A DNA stretch of 64,000 bases from an uncultured Methanoregula sp. GTDB lineage: Archaea > Halobacteriota > Methanomicrobia > Methanomicrobiales > Methanospirillaceae. Position numbers and translations under genes: made by a program. The stretch lies in the NCBI RefSeq assembly GCF_963678795.1, contig NZ_OY787453.1, positions 1,426,001-1,490,000 of the forward strand, read 5' to 3'. The notes under the pieces were generated by a model that was given only the letters and a program-made list of their open reading frames with translations, was not told where the DNA came from and did not search any database. Of the stretch, positions 35,948 to 43,870 are shown piece after piece (within the stretch, counting starts at the first letter, position 1; each line of letters begins with the position of its first letter).

Positions 35948-36307
35948 TCAGAGGCCGGCCCACATAAGCCCGACAGAAAATGCCGTGCGATATTCTGCTT
36001 CTGAAAAACCTGCATTTCGTTCTTCCAGTTCCGCAAGCGCAGCAGCTCTGGCAGATTCACCCTCGCCGTACTGGCCATCGTGAAACCCTGCACCAATCTC
36101 GGCAGCATCGAACGAGAGCCGCCGAACCCGGATGAGGGCTTCACGACAGACTGATGGAGATACTGCCGGAACCGCATCACGGATCCGGTTGAGGAGATCC
36201 ATATCATCAGGCGCGGGGCAGGACGGGGGTGAACGTCCCTGCCGGAAGAGAAGGGTAAATGCAGTGGATAATGTTTCGGGATCCATTACAGGCGGGACTT
36301 TTGACAC
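35948..36307 (-). CDS. Protein of unknown function downstream of the flavoprotein
   Basis: 119 residues starting at GTG 36307 (MSKVPPVMDPETL). The ribosome site AAGGAG lies inside the last codons of the upstream gene, 6 bp away, so they are coupled. Mostly helical: LNRIRDAVPAVSPSVCREALIRVRRLSFDAAEIG, then an acidic helix ARAAALAELEERNAGFSEAEYRTAFSVGLM. Not recognised. Confidence 0.65.
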   Translation of the reverse strand: MSKVPPVMDPETLSTAFTLLFRQGRSPPSCPAPDDMDLLNRIRDAVPAVSPSVCREALIRVRRLSFDAAEIGAGFHDGQYGEGESARAAALAELEERNAGFSEAEYRTAFSVGLMWAGL

Positions 36308-36313
36308 GGCTTC

Positions 36314-37708
36314 CTACTCCTTCTTTCGCAGGCGGGCAAGGACCGGGCTTGCCGTAAAGACCCGGGCAAATGGCTGGATCATGTGCTGTTTCATGGTCTT
36401 CTCAGCTTCCTTTCGTACCGGGGGGAGTGAGAGCGCTAAGGCAAGAAGGGCAGTGCGGAAACGGCGGACGTACTGGTACTGGGGGAAATCATAGCCCCCG
36501 TGTGCCCGGTAGTAGCGGTCATCAGCTTTGAAAATTGCCCGCATGCCTCCCCAGATCTCATCCCTCATGACCTTATGGCCGGCTATTGCAGGGAACTGGG
36601 GCGGGGAAACATATCCTGCATTCGCAAGCCGGATGCAGGTCGCTATAAGGGAATCAATCCGGTCATCGATCTGTTCCGGGTCTTCATCAGTTACAATACC
36701 TGAAAGGCTGGCTCCCTGGCCACTGGTATATGCGGCTATAACTTCCGGCAGGGGCTGGGAGCGGGAGTAGGGTCCCTGTGCAAGAATCCCTATCTGTTTT
36801 CCGGTCATTACCGGCACATGGCCCATGAAAAAACTCCGGTCAAAGAACTGTTTGAATGAGGCCGAGAAGTACCGGTCTTTTACTGTTCCAGCAAAGATGA
36901 TGATATCTGCAGGAATAATAATATTTTTCATGAACCCTGCAAACCCGTCATCGTACACGCAGGAATTGTCAAAGGCGCAGCGACAGCACCCGACGCACCC
37001 GCCTTTCATCTTTGCCTCTTCAAATGATACGATGGATGCCGAGCGGCCGCAGCAGGCTGCTGCCCGCTGGACCATCTTTTCAAGGTTCGAGCCGGGTGCT
37101 GCGTCAGTCAGGATAAGCACACTTTTTCCCCGGGTATCGAGAGGCAGGGGGATAGGACCCGGCCGGTAGATCTGCTCCGCAGCAACAACCGGGGCTGAAC
37201 GGCGTTGTATGACCGGATTTTCCGCTGCAGATTCAAAGAGAGTTTTACCGAAGAGCACGAGTTCTTCCTGGTGGCGGACATCAAGCAGGTCGTCCATCTT
37301 TGCCGAGAATGATCCAAGCACCTGCATGCCGAGATCTTCGGCAATGCCGGTGAGGTACGCGTGTGCCGTGTGATCGAAAAAATGAATTGAGGTGGTCATT
37401 GTTGCAGTATATTTCTTATCGAATGCAGCTGTCGCGTTCCTTGAGAAAACAAGTTCAATGAACCGTTTGAACTGGGCCGGTACGAGCATATAATAGACCG
37501 GCGTAGCAAAGAGAATTATATCCGCTGACGAGACCGAGCCGATAATACGGGTGAATTCCCCGTCACGGGTTTCAATGGTATGGATCTTCTGCCCAACGTC
37601 TTCTACCACAAAGGAATGGGTCGGAAACGCCTGCTCCAGGAACCGCACGTACTGGATCGTGATGCTTTCCTGGCCCTTGGGGCTCCCGTTCAGTACACAT
37701 ACTTTCAT
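36314..37708 (-). CDS. Double flavodoxin-like iron-sulfur flavoprotein / NADPH-FMN reductase
   Basis: 464 residues from ATG 37708 (MKVCVLNGSPKGQES), with GGAAG a few bases upstream. Two NADPH-dependent FMN-reductase-like domains are fused. The first (about 1-170) has the FMN loop NGSPKGQES and ATPVYYMLVPAQFKRFIEL. The second (about 210-400) has the Cys cluster GGCVGCCRCAFDNSCVYDD and KDRYFSASFKQFFDRSFF. The Cys cluster suggests an Fe-S cluster as in archaeal Isf proteins. Likely an electron-transfer or detoxifying flavoenzyme. It is first of a two-gene operon with the unknown protein. Confidence 0.82.
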   Translation of the reverse strand: MKVCVLNGSPKGQESITIQYVRFLEQAFPTHSFVVEDVGQKIHTIETRDGEFTRIIGSVSSADIILFATPVYYMLVPAQFKRFIELVFSRNATAAFDKKYTATMTTSIHFFDHTAHAYLTGIAEDLGMQVLGSFSAKMDDLLDVRHQEELVLFGKTLFESAAENPVIQRRSAPVVAAEQIYRPGPIPLPLDTRGKSVLILTDAAPGSNLEKMVQRAAACCGRSASIVSFEEAKMKGGCVGCCRCAFDNSCVYDDGFAGFMKNIIIPADIIIFAGTVKDRYFSASFKQFFDRSFFMGHVPVMTGKQIGILAQGPYSRSQPLPEVIAAYTSGQGASLSGIVTDEDPEQIDDRIDSLIATCIRLANAGYVSPPQFPAIAGHKVMRDEIWGGMRAIFKADDRYYRAHGGYDFPQYQYVRRFRTALLALALSLPPVRKEAEKTMKQHMIQPFARVFTASPVLARLRKKE

Positions 37709-37914
37709 GGATCTTCCTCTTGTTCCTTCACCGGCAATCCGTATTAAAGTGACGGGATGTAATTTCTCTTTTGTTTCCTGCACTGCAATCAGGTTTAATC
37801 TATACAATAATCCAGATCCAAAGTCCTTCTATCTGGATAAGAGCGGCCTCATTACTGCGATTATTTTCGCATTCAAGGCAATTTTATTAACCAAACAGGA
37901 AGAATCCGCTATGT

Positions 37915-38583
37915 ATGACAGAGTCATCACGTACCGTGAAAATCGGTCCTGGACTTATAGGACTTCTCATTGTCCTCTCCACCCTTGCGCTCATCTCCGG
38001 ATGCACGCAGACAACCCCGTCCAATCTTGTAACCCCGGCGGTTACATCAGCACCCATATCAAACTTGCCAAACCCTGCATCGGCAGCCTGTGCCGGCTCC
38101 GGCGGGTCAGTCGACATAAAAAAGAATGCTGACGGCAGTGAATATGGGATGTGCACTTTTACAAACGGCACTTCCTGTGAAGAATGGGCACTCTTCCGGG
38201 GAGAGGGATGTACAGGTAATACGAATGCAACGGCTGTTCCGGCAACCGGAGGAAAGAAGATGGTGACGTTAACCCAGGCAGATAATGGCAGGACTTCAGA
38301 TATTGCACAGGGCACCCGCTTTGCGGTGGAACTTGCAGAGAACCCGACCACCGGCTTCATGTGGAATGCTACAGTATCTCCCGGTCTTGTAATCCAGTCA
38401 TCCGATTTCAGCCAGGATCCGGCATCCAAAGGACTTGTCGGTGCCGGTGGCACCCGCACATGGGTAATTGTTGCAAAGGATCAGGGTCTCCAGAAGTTCT
38501 CTGCAACATACATGAGATCCTGGGAACCGGTCACCGGAAACGAGACTGCTTACCTGGTGAACATCCAGGTTATTAAGATTTAA
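37915..38583 (+). CDS. Lipoprotein with DUF333 and chagasin-type inhibitor domains
   Basis: 222 residues. The signal ends in a lipobox-like LALISGC (Cys about 29). A DUF333-like Cys-rich segment (NPASAACAGSGGS ... CTFTNGTSCEEWALFRGEGC, about 52-100) is followed by a chagasin/I42-type protease-inhibitor domain (VELAENPTTGFMWN, GTRTWVIVAKDQG). DUF333 and I42 both act outside the cell, so an inhibitor of surface papain-like proteases is plausible. GGAAG at 37898-37902 lies about 12 nt before ATG 37915; ATG 37911 is out of frame. Single gene. Confidence 0.82.
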   Translation: MTESSRTVKIGPGLIGLLIVLSTLALISGCTQTTPSNLVTPAVTSAPISNLPNPASAACAGSGGSVDIKKNADGSEYGMCTFTNGTSCEEWALFRGEGCTGNTNATAVPATGGKKMVTLTQADNGRTSDIAQGTRFAVELAENPTTGFMWNATVSPGLVIQSSDFSQDPASKGLVGAGGTRTWVIVAKDQGLQKFSATYMRSWEPVTGNETAYLVNIQVIKI

Positions 38584-38654
38584 AACACGAATGCATGGTA
38601 AATTTCCGTGCGCCCTTTTTTTTCAAAAATCGGGATCCAAACAGGTCAAAAAAA

Positions 38655-39371
38655 TTACCGGAAATAATCAACGACATTCCGGAAGAGCTGCATGTTGAGG
38701 GATTCAGTGGGAACAGGCATGCCTTTTCGTTTCATCTGTTCCTTTTGAAGGGGCCAGTCATACAGGTTTACAAATTCCATGGCCCGTTCAGGATGCGGCA
38801 TGAGACCCAGGACTTTACCGTTCGCTGAAGTAATCCCGGCAATATCGTCAACAGATCCGTTGGGATTGAACGGATATTCCCCATCTGCCGGACTCAGATC
38901 TTCCCTGCAATAGGTAAAGGCTATCATCCCGCGTCGTTTCAATTGTGTAAAGGTCTCTTTAGAACAGGAGAAATTCCCTTCCCCATGAGCTACCGGACAG
39001 TAAATTCGCTCAATGCCTTTTGTCCAGAGATTATCTGATGCAGGTTTCAGAGTAACAAACCGGCACTCCAGCACGCCCTTCCGGTTTGGCATCAGAGCGA
39101 TCTCGCGTTTATACTCTTTATTAAAAGCAGGTACGAGGCCGAGATTGGCAAGGATCTGGAACCCGTTGCAGATGCCAAGGACAAGATTGTCGCCGTCAAG
39201 AAATTGTTCCAGGTCTTTTAAGAGGTTATTGCGCACGCGGTTGGCATAGGCATTACCGGCCCCGGTGTCATCGCCATACGAGAAACCTCCCGGGAACACG
39301 AGGAGCCGGTAATCATCCATCCGCTTCCTGCCATCGATCAGATCATTGATGTGGACGATATCCGAGCTCAT
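38655..39371 (-). CDS. purQ: PurQ C-terminal part (FGAM synthase glutaminase), split by frameshift
   Basis: 238 residues carrying most of the class I glutaminase. The nucleophile Cys is in GICNGFQIL, His/Glu in MPHPERAME, with the GGFSYGDD loop near the start. It opens MSSDIVHINDLIDG, which in intact PurQ continues directly from VLSRAG, the last residues of the 49-residue ORF at 39368-39517. A single missing base at the junction (GGATGAGC, where GG-N-ATG-AGC would keep the frame) has split the gene. ATGA now both stops the N-part and starts the C-part, so coupled re-initiation could still give two pieces. Confidence 0.85.
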   Translation of the reverse strand: MSSDIVHINDLIDGRKRMDDYRLLVFPGGFSYGDDTGAGNAYANRVRNNLLKDLEQFLDGDNLVLGICNGFQILANLGLVPAFNKEYKREIALMPNRKGVLECRFVTLKPASDNLWTKGIERIYCPVAHGEGNFSCSKETFTQLKRRGMIAFTYCREDLSPADGEYPFNPNGSVDDIAGITSANGKVLGLMPHPERAMEFVNLYDWPLQKEQMKRKGMPVPTESLNMQLFRNVVDYFR

Positions 39372-39517
39372 CCGGCACGTGAGAGAACCTCTGCTGTTTC
39401 CATCTCCGAGTTGATCCCAAAACCGCTCATGATGAGGGCTTTATCGGGAATCTGTGTATCTTCAGGAATATGTTTTGATGGTTGCACCGTTCCAGTTTTT
39501 CTGTGCAGGGCAGACAT
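39368..39517 (-). CDS. PurQ N-terminal fragment (first strand and helix of the glutaminase)
   Basis: 49 residues (MSALHRKTGTVQPSKH ... MSGFGINSEMETAEVLSRAG) that match the usual start of archaeal PurQ, including beta-1/alpha-1. A strong site GGAGGT lies 6-8 nt before ATG 39517, and the gene starts 2 nt after the purSL stop codon. It ends at a TGA that overlaps the ATG of the C-part (39368-39371). It cannot be active alone. Confidence 0.75.
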   Translation of the reverse strand: MSALHRKTGTVQPSKHIPEDTQIPDKALIMSGFGINSEMETAEVLSRAG

Positions 39518-39519
39518 TT

Positions 39520-42459
39520 TCAGTACCTCCCAAACGGGGCCTTGTAGGCCGCTTCCATCTCATTTACCAGCAGGTCGAGGATGATCCTATCGGCAGTTAT
39601 CCGGAAAGATCCGCTGGTTACCCGCCCGATAAGCAGGGCTGCCAATCCCATCCTCTGTTCGAATGCCCGCTTTTTGTCCGGTGCAATGGTGACGACAAAA
39701 CGGCCCAGTGATTCAGAGAACAGGAAATAATCGGGGCGCATCCCCTTTGGCAGGGTAATATCCATTCCAAGCCGGCCGGCAATGGAGACTTTTGCAAGAG
39801 CGATTCCAAGGCCCCCGTGGGAGACCGGGAATGCTGATGCAATGAGTTCGTGGGATATCGCTTCCGTAAGCCGCTGGTACGTGGTTTTTGCCGCGGCTGC
39901 ATCCAGTGCCGGGATGCGGTTGCCGGTGCTGCCAAGGTGAGCAAAATATTCCGACCCCCCCAGTTCTTCCCGGGTCTCACCGATAAGATAGATGAGATCA
40001 CCGGAAAATTTCACGTCCAGGGAGACGGATTTTGATACATCCGGGTGTATGCCGATGGAAGAGACGAGAAGCGTCGGGGGAACAGATATTTTGACGCTGT
40101 TGTTCTTATCGTCAAATCCGGAGAAGTCGTTGAACATGCTGTCCTTGCCTGAGATAAACGGGGTGCCGAATGCTGTTGAGAAGTCATAACAGCCTTTTGC
40201 CGCCAGCTTCAGCTGCCCGAGCCGTTCCGGGTCATCCGAGGAGCACCAGCAGAAGTTGTCAAGAATTGCAATAGAATCCAGGGGTATGCCGATGGCAATA
40301 AGACCCCGGATAGCTGTATCGATGCCGGCACCGGCCATTAAGTAAGGATCGATCTCCGAATAGGTGGGGAAGAGACCCTGCGAAAGCCCGACTCCTTTTA
40401 CGGAACCAGGGAGAACTTTTGTCAGCGACGCAACGGACTGTACCCGACCCTTACCCTGCACCGGCCCGAGAATATGCCCCCCCTGGACCGTGTGGTCGTA
40501 CTGGATGGAGATAAATTCATGCGAGCAGAGATTCCTGCGCTTCAGCATGGCAAGCAATGTACTGTCGAGACGTTCGGGACAGGGGGTACCGGGCTCCGGG
40601 AATGTCTTTTTTGTGTACGTGGTTTTCAGGTGTTTTTTAGGGAGTCCGTCATGGAGGAAGTCCAGGCCGATATCTATGACAACCTGGTCGTAATAGTTCA
40701 CAACGCACTGACCCGAATCCGTGAACGTGCCGATTACCGTGGCCTCAACATCCCGCCGCTGCATCAGCTCCATGAAAGCGTCGAGATTTTCCGGAGGCAC
40801 TGCAAGGGTCATGCGTTCCTGGGATTCAGAGATCCAGATCTCCCACGGGGCCATGCCCGGGTATTTCAAGGGAACTTTCTCGAGCAGGACGTGGCAACCC
40901 CCGCATTCCCTGGCCATCTCGGCAACCGAGCATGAGATACCTCCCGCCCCGTTATCCGTGATGCTCCGGTACAGTCCAAGATCCCGTGCCTCTTTGACAA
41001 TAACATCAGAGAATTTCTTCTGGGTAATGGGATCGCCGATCTGGACTGCAGTGACCGGGCTTGCCGGGTCCAGTGCCTCGGAGGAGAATGTTGCCCCATG
41101 AATCCCGTCTTTTCCCACGCGGCCCCCGACAACAACGATGAGATCACCCGGCTCTGCTTTCTTTTCGTACAGGTTACGGCCGGCATGTTCACGGGGGATA
41201 ATTCCCACGGTCCCGGCAAAGACCAGCGGCTTTCCGGCATACCTGGAATCGAACCAGCACCATCCCTGGGGAGTGGGGATTCCCGAGCAGTTTCCGCCAA
41301 CACCGACCCCGTGCACTACCCCTTCAAGGATCCTTCTTGGAGAAAGAACCGGGTTTTTCTTATCTCTGCCCCGGTAGAGGGAGATTTCCGCATCCATGTC
41401 CCCGACACAGTACCCGTAAACATTGATGCAGGGTTTTGCCCCGAGTCCGAAGCCTATGGTATCGCGGTTGACCCCAACAATGCCGGTGAGCGCACCGCCA
41501 AAGGGATCGAGCGCAGAGGGGGAGTTGTGGGTTTCTACTTTGTAGGTGACGAGATGCGTCTCGTTAAAAATTATGGCACCGGAATTGTCCGTAAAAACGG
41601 TTACGCAGATATCTTTTTTCCCTTTCTCTTCACGGATTTTGTTGGTGGCCCCCTGGATATAGGTTTTATACAATCCCCGGGGAACATCGTCATCCATGGC
41701 CGATGCAAAGATTGTATGCTTGCAGTGCTCACTCCATGTCTGGGCCAGGGCTTCGAGTTCAATATCCGTGGGCTTCCGGTTGAGCGCGTGGAAATAGGAG
41801 CGGATTGCATGGAGCTGGGCAAGATCGAGAGCCAGGGGGCCCCGTCTCTGCCCGGTTGCCGGGTCAGGGATTCCTTCTTTTCCCAGTCTGACCAGATCCG
41901 GGTCATCCAGATCCAGATCAACCGTTTCAGCAGTCAGCCGTTCATGGAGCTCGACTGATGGTACAATCCGGTCCATGCCCCGGGAGCTGTATTCCTGCCG
42001 GTTTTTTATATGGATCCGGTTCACGAGATGATTTGCAAGGGCGTTCGCAAGGTTCCGGATCGAATCTGCCGTAATGGTTCCACGGACAAAAAATAACTGG
42101 GAACTATATACAGCATCGCCCGGCGGGAAAGGGGACTGGAAATAATCCTCGATGGTCTGTCGCGCGGTTGTACCGATGTTATCCGTTACCCCGGGCAGGA
42201 AACCGACTTCAATAGCATAATCAAAGACTGCAGATGTCGGGTCATCAATGGTAAATTCCTGCTCAACCGGGTTGGTGAGTAAAGATCCAATCTCTATAAG
42301 CTCTTTATCTGAAAAATCCCGCGAGCCAGTGGAGATGGTATAGACTTCGATAAGATGTAGTTCGTCGATTAAAAACCCGAGCGAGCGGATTTTGTCGGTC
42401 CGGACTTTCAGCCGGGGATCGGTCTTGTATCGGACTTCAATCCGGTGGACATATGCCAT
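39520..42459 (-). CDS. purL: Phosphoribosylformylglycinamidine synthase PurSL (PurS-PurL fusion type)
   Basis: 979 residues. The N-terminal part (about 1-165) is of the PurS type (HRIEVRYKTDPR and a second similar half). The FGAM synthase body follows, with the ATP/Mg motifs TWSEHCKHTIFAS, KVETHNSPSALDPFGGA and SGKDSMFNDF. It catalyses the ATP-dependent amidation of FGAR to FGAM in purine synthesis, with ammonia from PurQ. PurQ follows 2 nt later. This long single-chain form with PurS fused is known in some archaea, while others keep three separate subunits. The upstream 156-bp spacer is shared with the divergent HIT gene. Confidence 0.92.
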   Translation of the reverse strand: MAYVHRIEVRYKTDPRLKVRTDKIRSLGFLIDELHLIEVYTISTGSRDFSDKELIEIGSLLTNPVEQEFTIDDPTSAVFDYAIEVGFLPGVTDNIGTTARQTIEDYFQSPFPPGDAVYSSQLFFVRGTITADSIRNLANALANHLVNRIHIKNRQEYSSRGMDRIVPSVELHERLTAETVDLDLDDPDLVRLGKEGIPDPATGQRRGPLALDLAQLHAIRSYFHALNRKPTDIELEALAQTWSEHCKHTIFASAMDDDVPRGLYKTYIQGATNKIREEKGKKDICVTVFTDNSGAIIFNETHLVTYKVETHNSPSALDPFGGALTGIVGVNRDTIGFGLGAKPCINVYGYCVGDMDAEISLYRGRDKKNPVLSPRRILEGVVHGVGVGGNCSGIPTPQGWCWFDSRYAGKPLVFAGTVGIIPREHAGRNLYEKKAEPGDLIVVVGGRVGKDGIHGATFSSEALDPASPVTAVQIGDPITQKKFSDVIVKEARDLGLYRSITDNGAGGISCSVAEMARECGGCHVLLEKVPLKYPGMAPWEIWISESQERMTLAVPPENLDAFMELMQRRDVEATVIGTFTDSGQCVVNYYDQVVIDIGLDFLHDGLPKKHLKTTYTKKTFPEPGTPCPERLDSTLLAMLKRRNLCSHEFISIQYDHTVQGGHILGPVQGKGRVQSVASLTKVLPGSVKGVGLSQGLFPTYSEIDPYLMAGAGIDTAIRGLIAIGIPLDSIAILDNFCWCSSDDPERLGQLKLAAKGCYDFSTAFGTPFISGKDSMFNDFSGFDDKNNSVKISVPPTLLVSSIGIHPDVSKSVSLDVKFSGDLIYLIGETREELGGSEYFAHLGSTGNRIPALDAAAAKTTYQRLTEAISHELIASAFPVSHGGLGIALAKVSIAGRLGMDITLPKGMRPDYFLFSESLGRFVVTIAPDKKRAFEQRMGLAALLIGRVTSGSFRITADRIILDLLVNEMEAAYKAPFGRY

Positions 42460-42615
42460 GGGTACCTGTTATGAAGTTGATCGCAGAGTACAAAATATGT
42501 ATCGTAACAGGTACCAAAAAAAATTCCAGTAATAAAAAAATAACCCGGTTCTTGGGATGAAAGCACAACACTAAAAACGGTTACCCGTTCCATAATATTA
42601 AGGAGTTTTGCTGTC

Positions 42616-43044
42616 ATGGAACGATCCCGCGCCTGTCCGTTCTGTTCACCATTCGGCGATGATATCATTGCCAGAAACCCGCTCTGTTACGCCCGCTGGG
42701 ACCGTTTTCCGGTAACCAAAGGTCACCTGCTTATCATGCCGTTCCGTCATACACCGGACTACTTTTCCCTGACTGCTGAAGAAAAACTGGCAATGGCTGA
42801 CATGATCGAAGAATGCAGGACTATAATCGAGAAGAATTTCAAACCTTCAGGGTACAACATCGGTTATAATATTGGCGAATCCGCCGGCCAGACTATAATG
42901 CACTGCCACTGCCATGTTATCCCGAGATATGCGGGAGATACCGATAATCCCCGCGGGGGTGTCCGCCGCGTTGTTGCAGGTAAATATTACAAGGATCCTT
43001 TGAGAAGAGTCGTATCTTATCCTCCGGAAAGAACCTGGGACTGA
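42616..43044 (+). CDS. HIT-family nucleotide hydrolase
   Basis: 142 residues. An N-terminal zinc motif CPFCSPF is followed by GHLLIMPFRHTPDYFSL and the HIT triad HCHCHVIPRY near residue 98. The group hydrolyses dinucleoside polyphosphates or aminoacyl-AMP. Length is typical. Single gene, divergent from purSL. Confidence 0.92.
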   Translation: MERSRACPFCSPFGDDIIARNPLCYARWDRFPVTKGHLLIMPFRHTPDYFSLTAEEKLAMADMIEECRTIIEKNFKPSGYNIGYNIGESAGQTIMHCHCHVIPRYAGDTDNPRGGVRRVVAGKYYKDPLRRVVSYPPERTWD

Positions 43045-43104
43045 TCCGCCCGGCATAGATCAGAGTATTTATACAAATTCCTGTTTTAACTTATAGTGGA
43101 ATAT

Positions 43105-43818
43105 ATGACCCGTAAATGTGGGAAATGCGGGATACCGGCTCCTGATGATGAAGCCCTTTTCTGCAACCGGTGCGGCTCCGGGATCATTGAGGAGACAGAA
43201 CCGGAGTTTCCGCTCTGTCCATCCTGTGGTAATGTAGTATCTGACGAACTTGCCGAGTTCTGCAACCGGTGCGGCTCGCGGATTTTACAAGGGCCGGTTC
43301 CGCCGGTCTGCCCCGGGTGCGGCAATGAAGCGATAGATTCCGCCTCCCTGTTCTGTACACGGTGTGGAACCCCGTTTATCCATGACAAAAAATCTCCAAA
43401 AATGAGTAAACCATTGCCGGCTACGCCTCCTGCCCCTTCTGTCGTTGTGAAACAAAGAAAATCTGCGGTTACAAAACCTCCCCGACAGGATCCTGTGCCG
43501 GACTGGGATCCCTGGACGGATGATTCTCCTGTCGACGAACCCGCAGTAAACCCTCATCCCCAGGCACAAAAAAAATACGCTCATCTCCCGATGGTTGCTG
43601 ATGAACTGGCAGTACCGGCCCAGCGTACTGAAAAACGTTCTGAGCCGCAGATCTCCATCTCATCCAAAAAATATGCCCATCTGCCCCTCATTGCCGACGA
43701 ACTCAAAGACAAAAATTCACGGACAATGGATTATGATATGCCTGATATACCCGTACCTTCGGGAAAAGGGCGTAAACCTCCCCAGAAAAAGGGGATGCTG
43801 GGTCTTTTCAAAAAATAA
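43105..43818 (+). CDS. Triple zinc-ribbon protein with disordered tail
   Basis: About 237 residues. Three zinc ribbons (CGKCG/CNRCG; CPSCG/CNRCG; CPGCG/CTRCG) fill residues 1-95. The rest is Pro/Lys-rich and looks disordered; KKYAHLP(M/L)(V/I)ADEL occurs twice (about 153 and 190), and the end is very basic (KGRKPPQKKGMLGLFKK). No enzyme domain. A TATA-like TTTATACAAAT at 43069-43079 lies about 30 nt before ATG 43105; GTG 43096 is an alternative. Likely an adaptor or nucleic-acid-contacting protein; function unknown. Confidence 0.8.
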   Translation: MTRKCGKCGIPAPDDEALFCNRCGSGIIEETEPEFPLCPSCGNVVSDELAEFCNRCGSRILQGPVPPVCPGCGNEAIDSASLFCTRCGTPFIHDKKSPKMSKPLPATPPAPSVVVKQRKSAVTKPPRQDPVPDWDPWTDDSPVDEPAVNPHPQAQKKYAHLPMVADELAVPAQRTEKRSEPQISISSKKYAHLPLIADELKDKNSRTMDYDMPDIPVPSGKGRKPPQKKGMLGLFKK

Positions 43819-43870
43819 TTGTTTTTTAAAACCGTGAATTGCTGTTTTTATCGCGTTGAACAAAAAAGGA

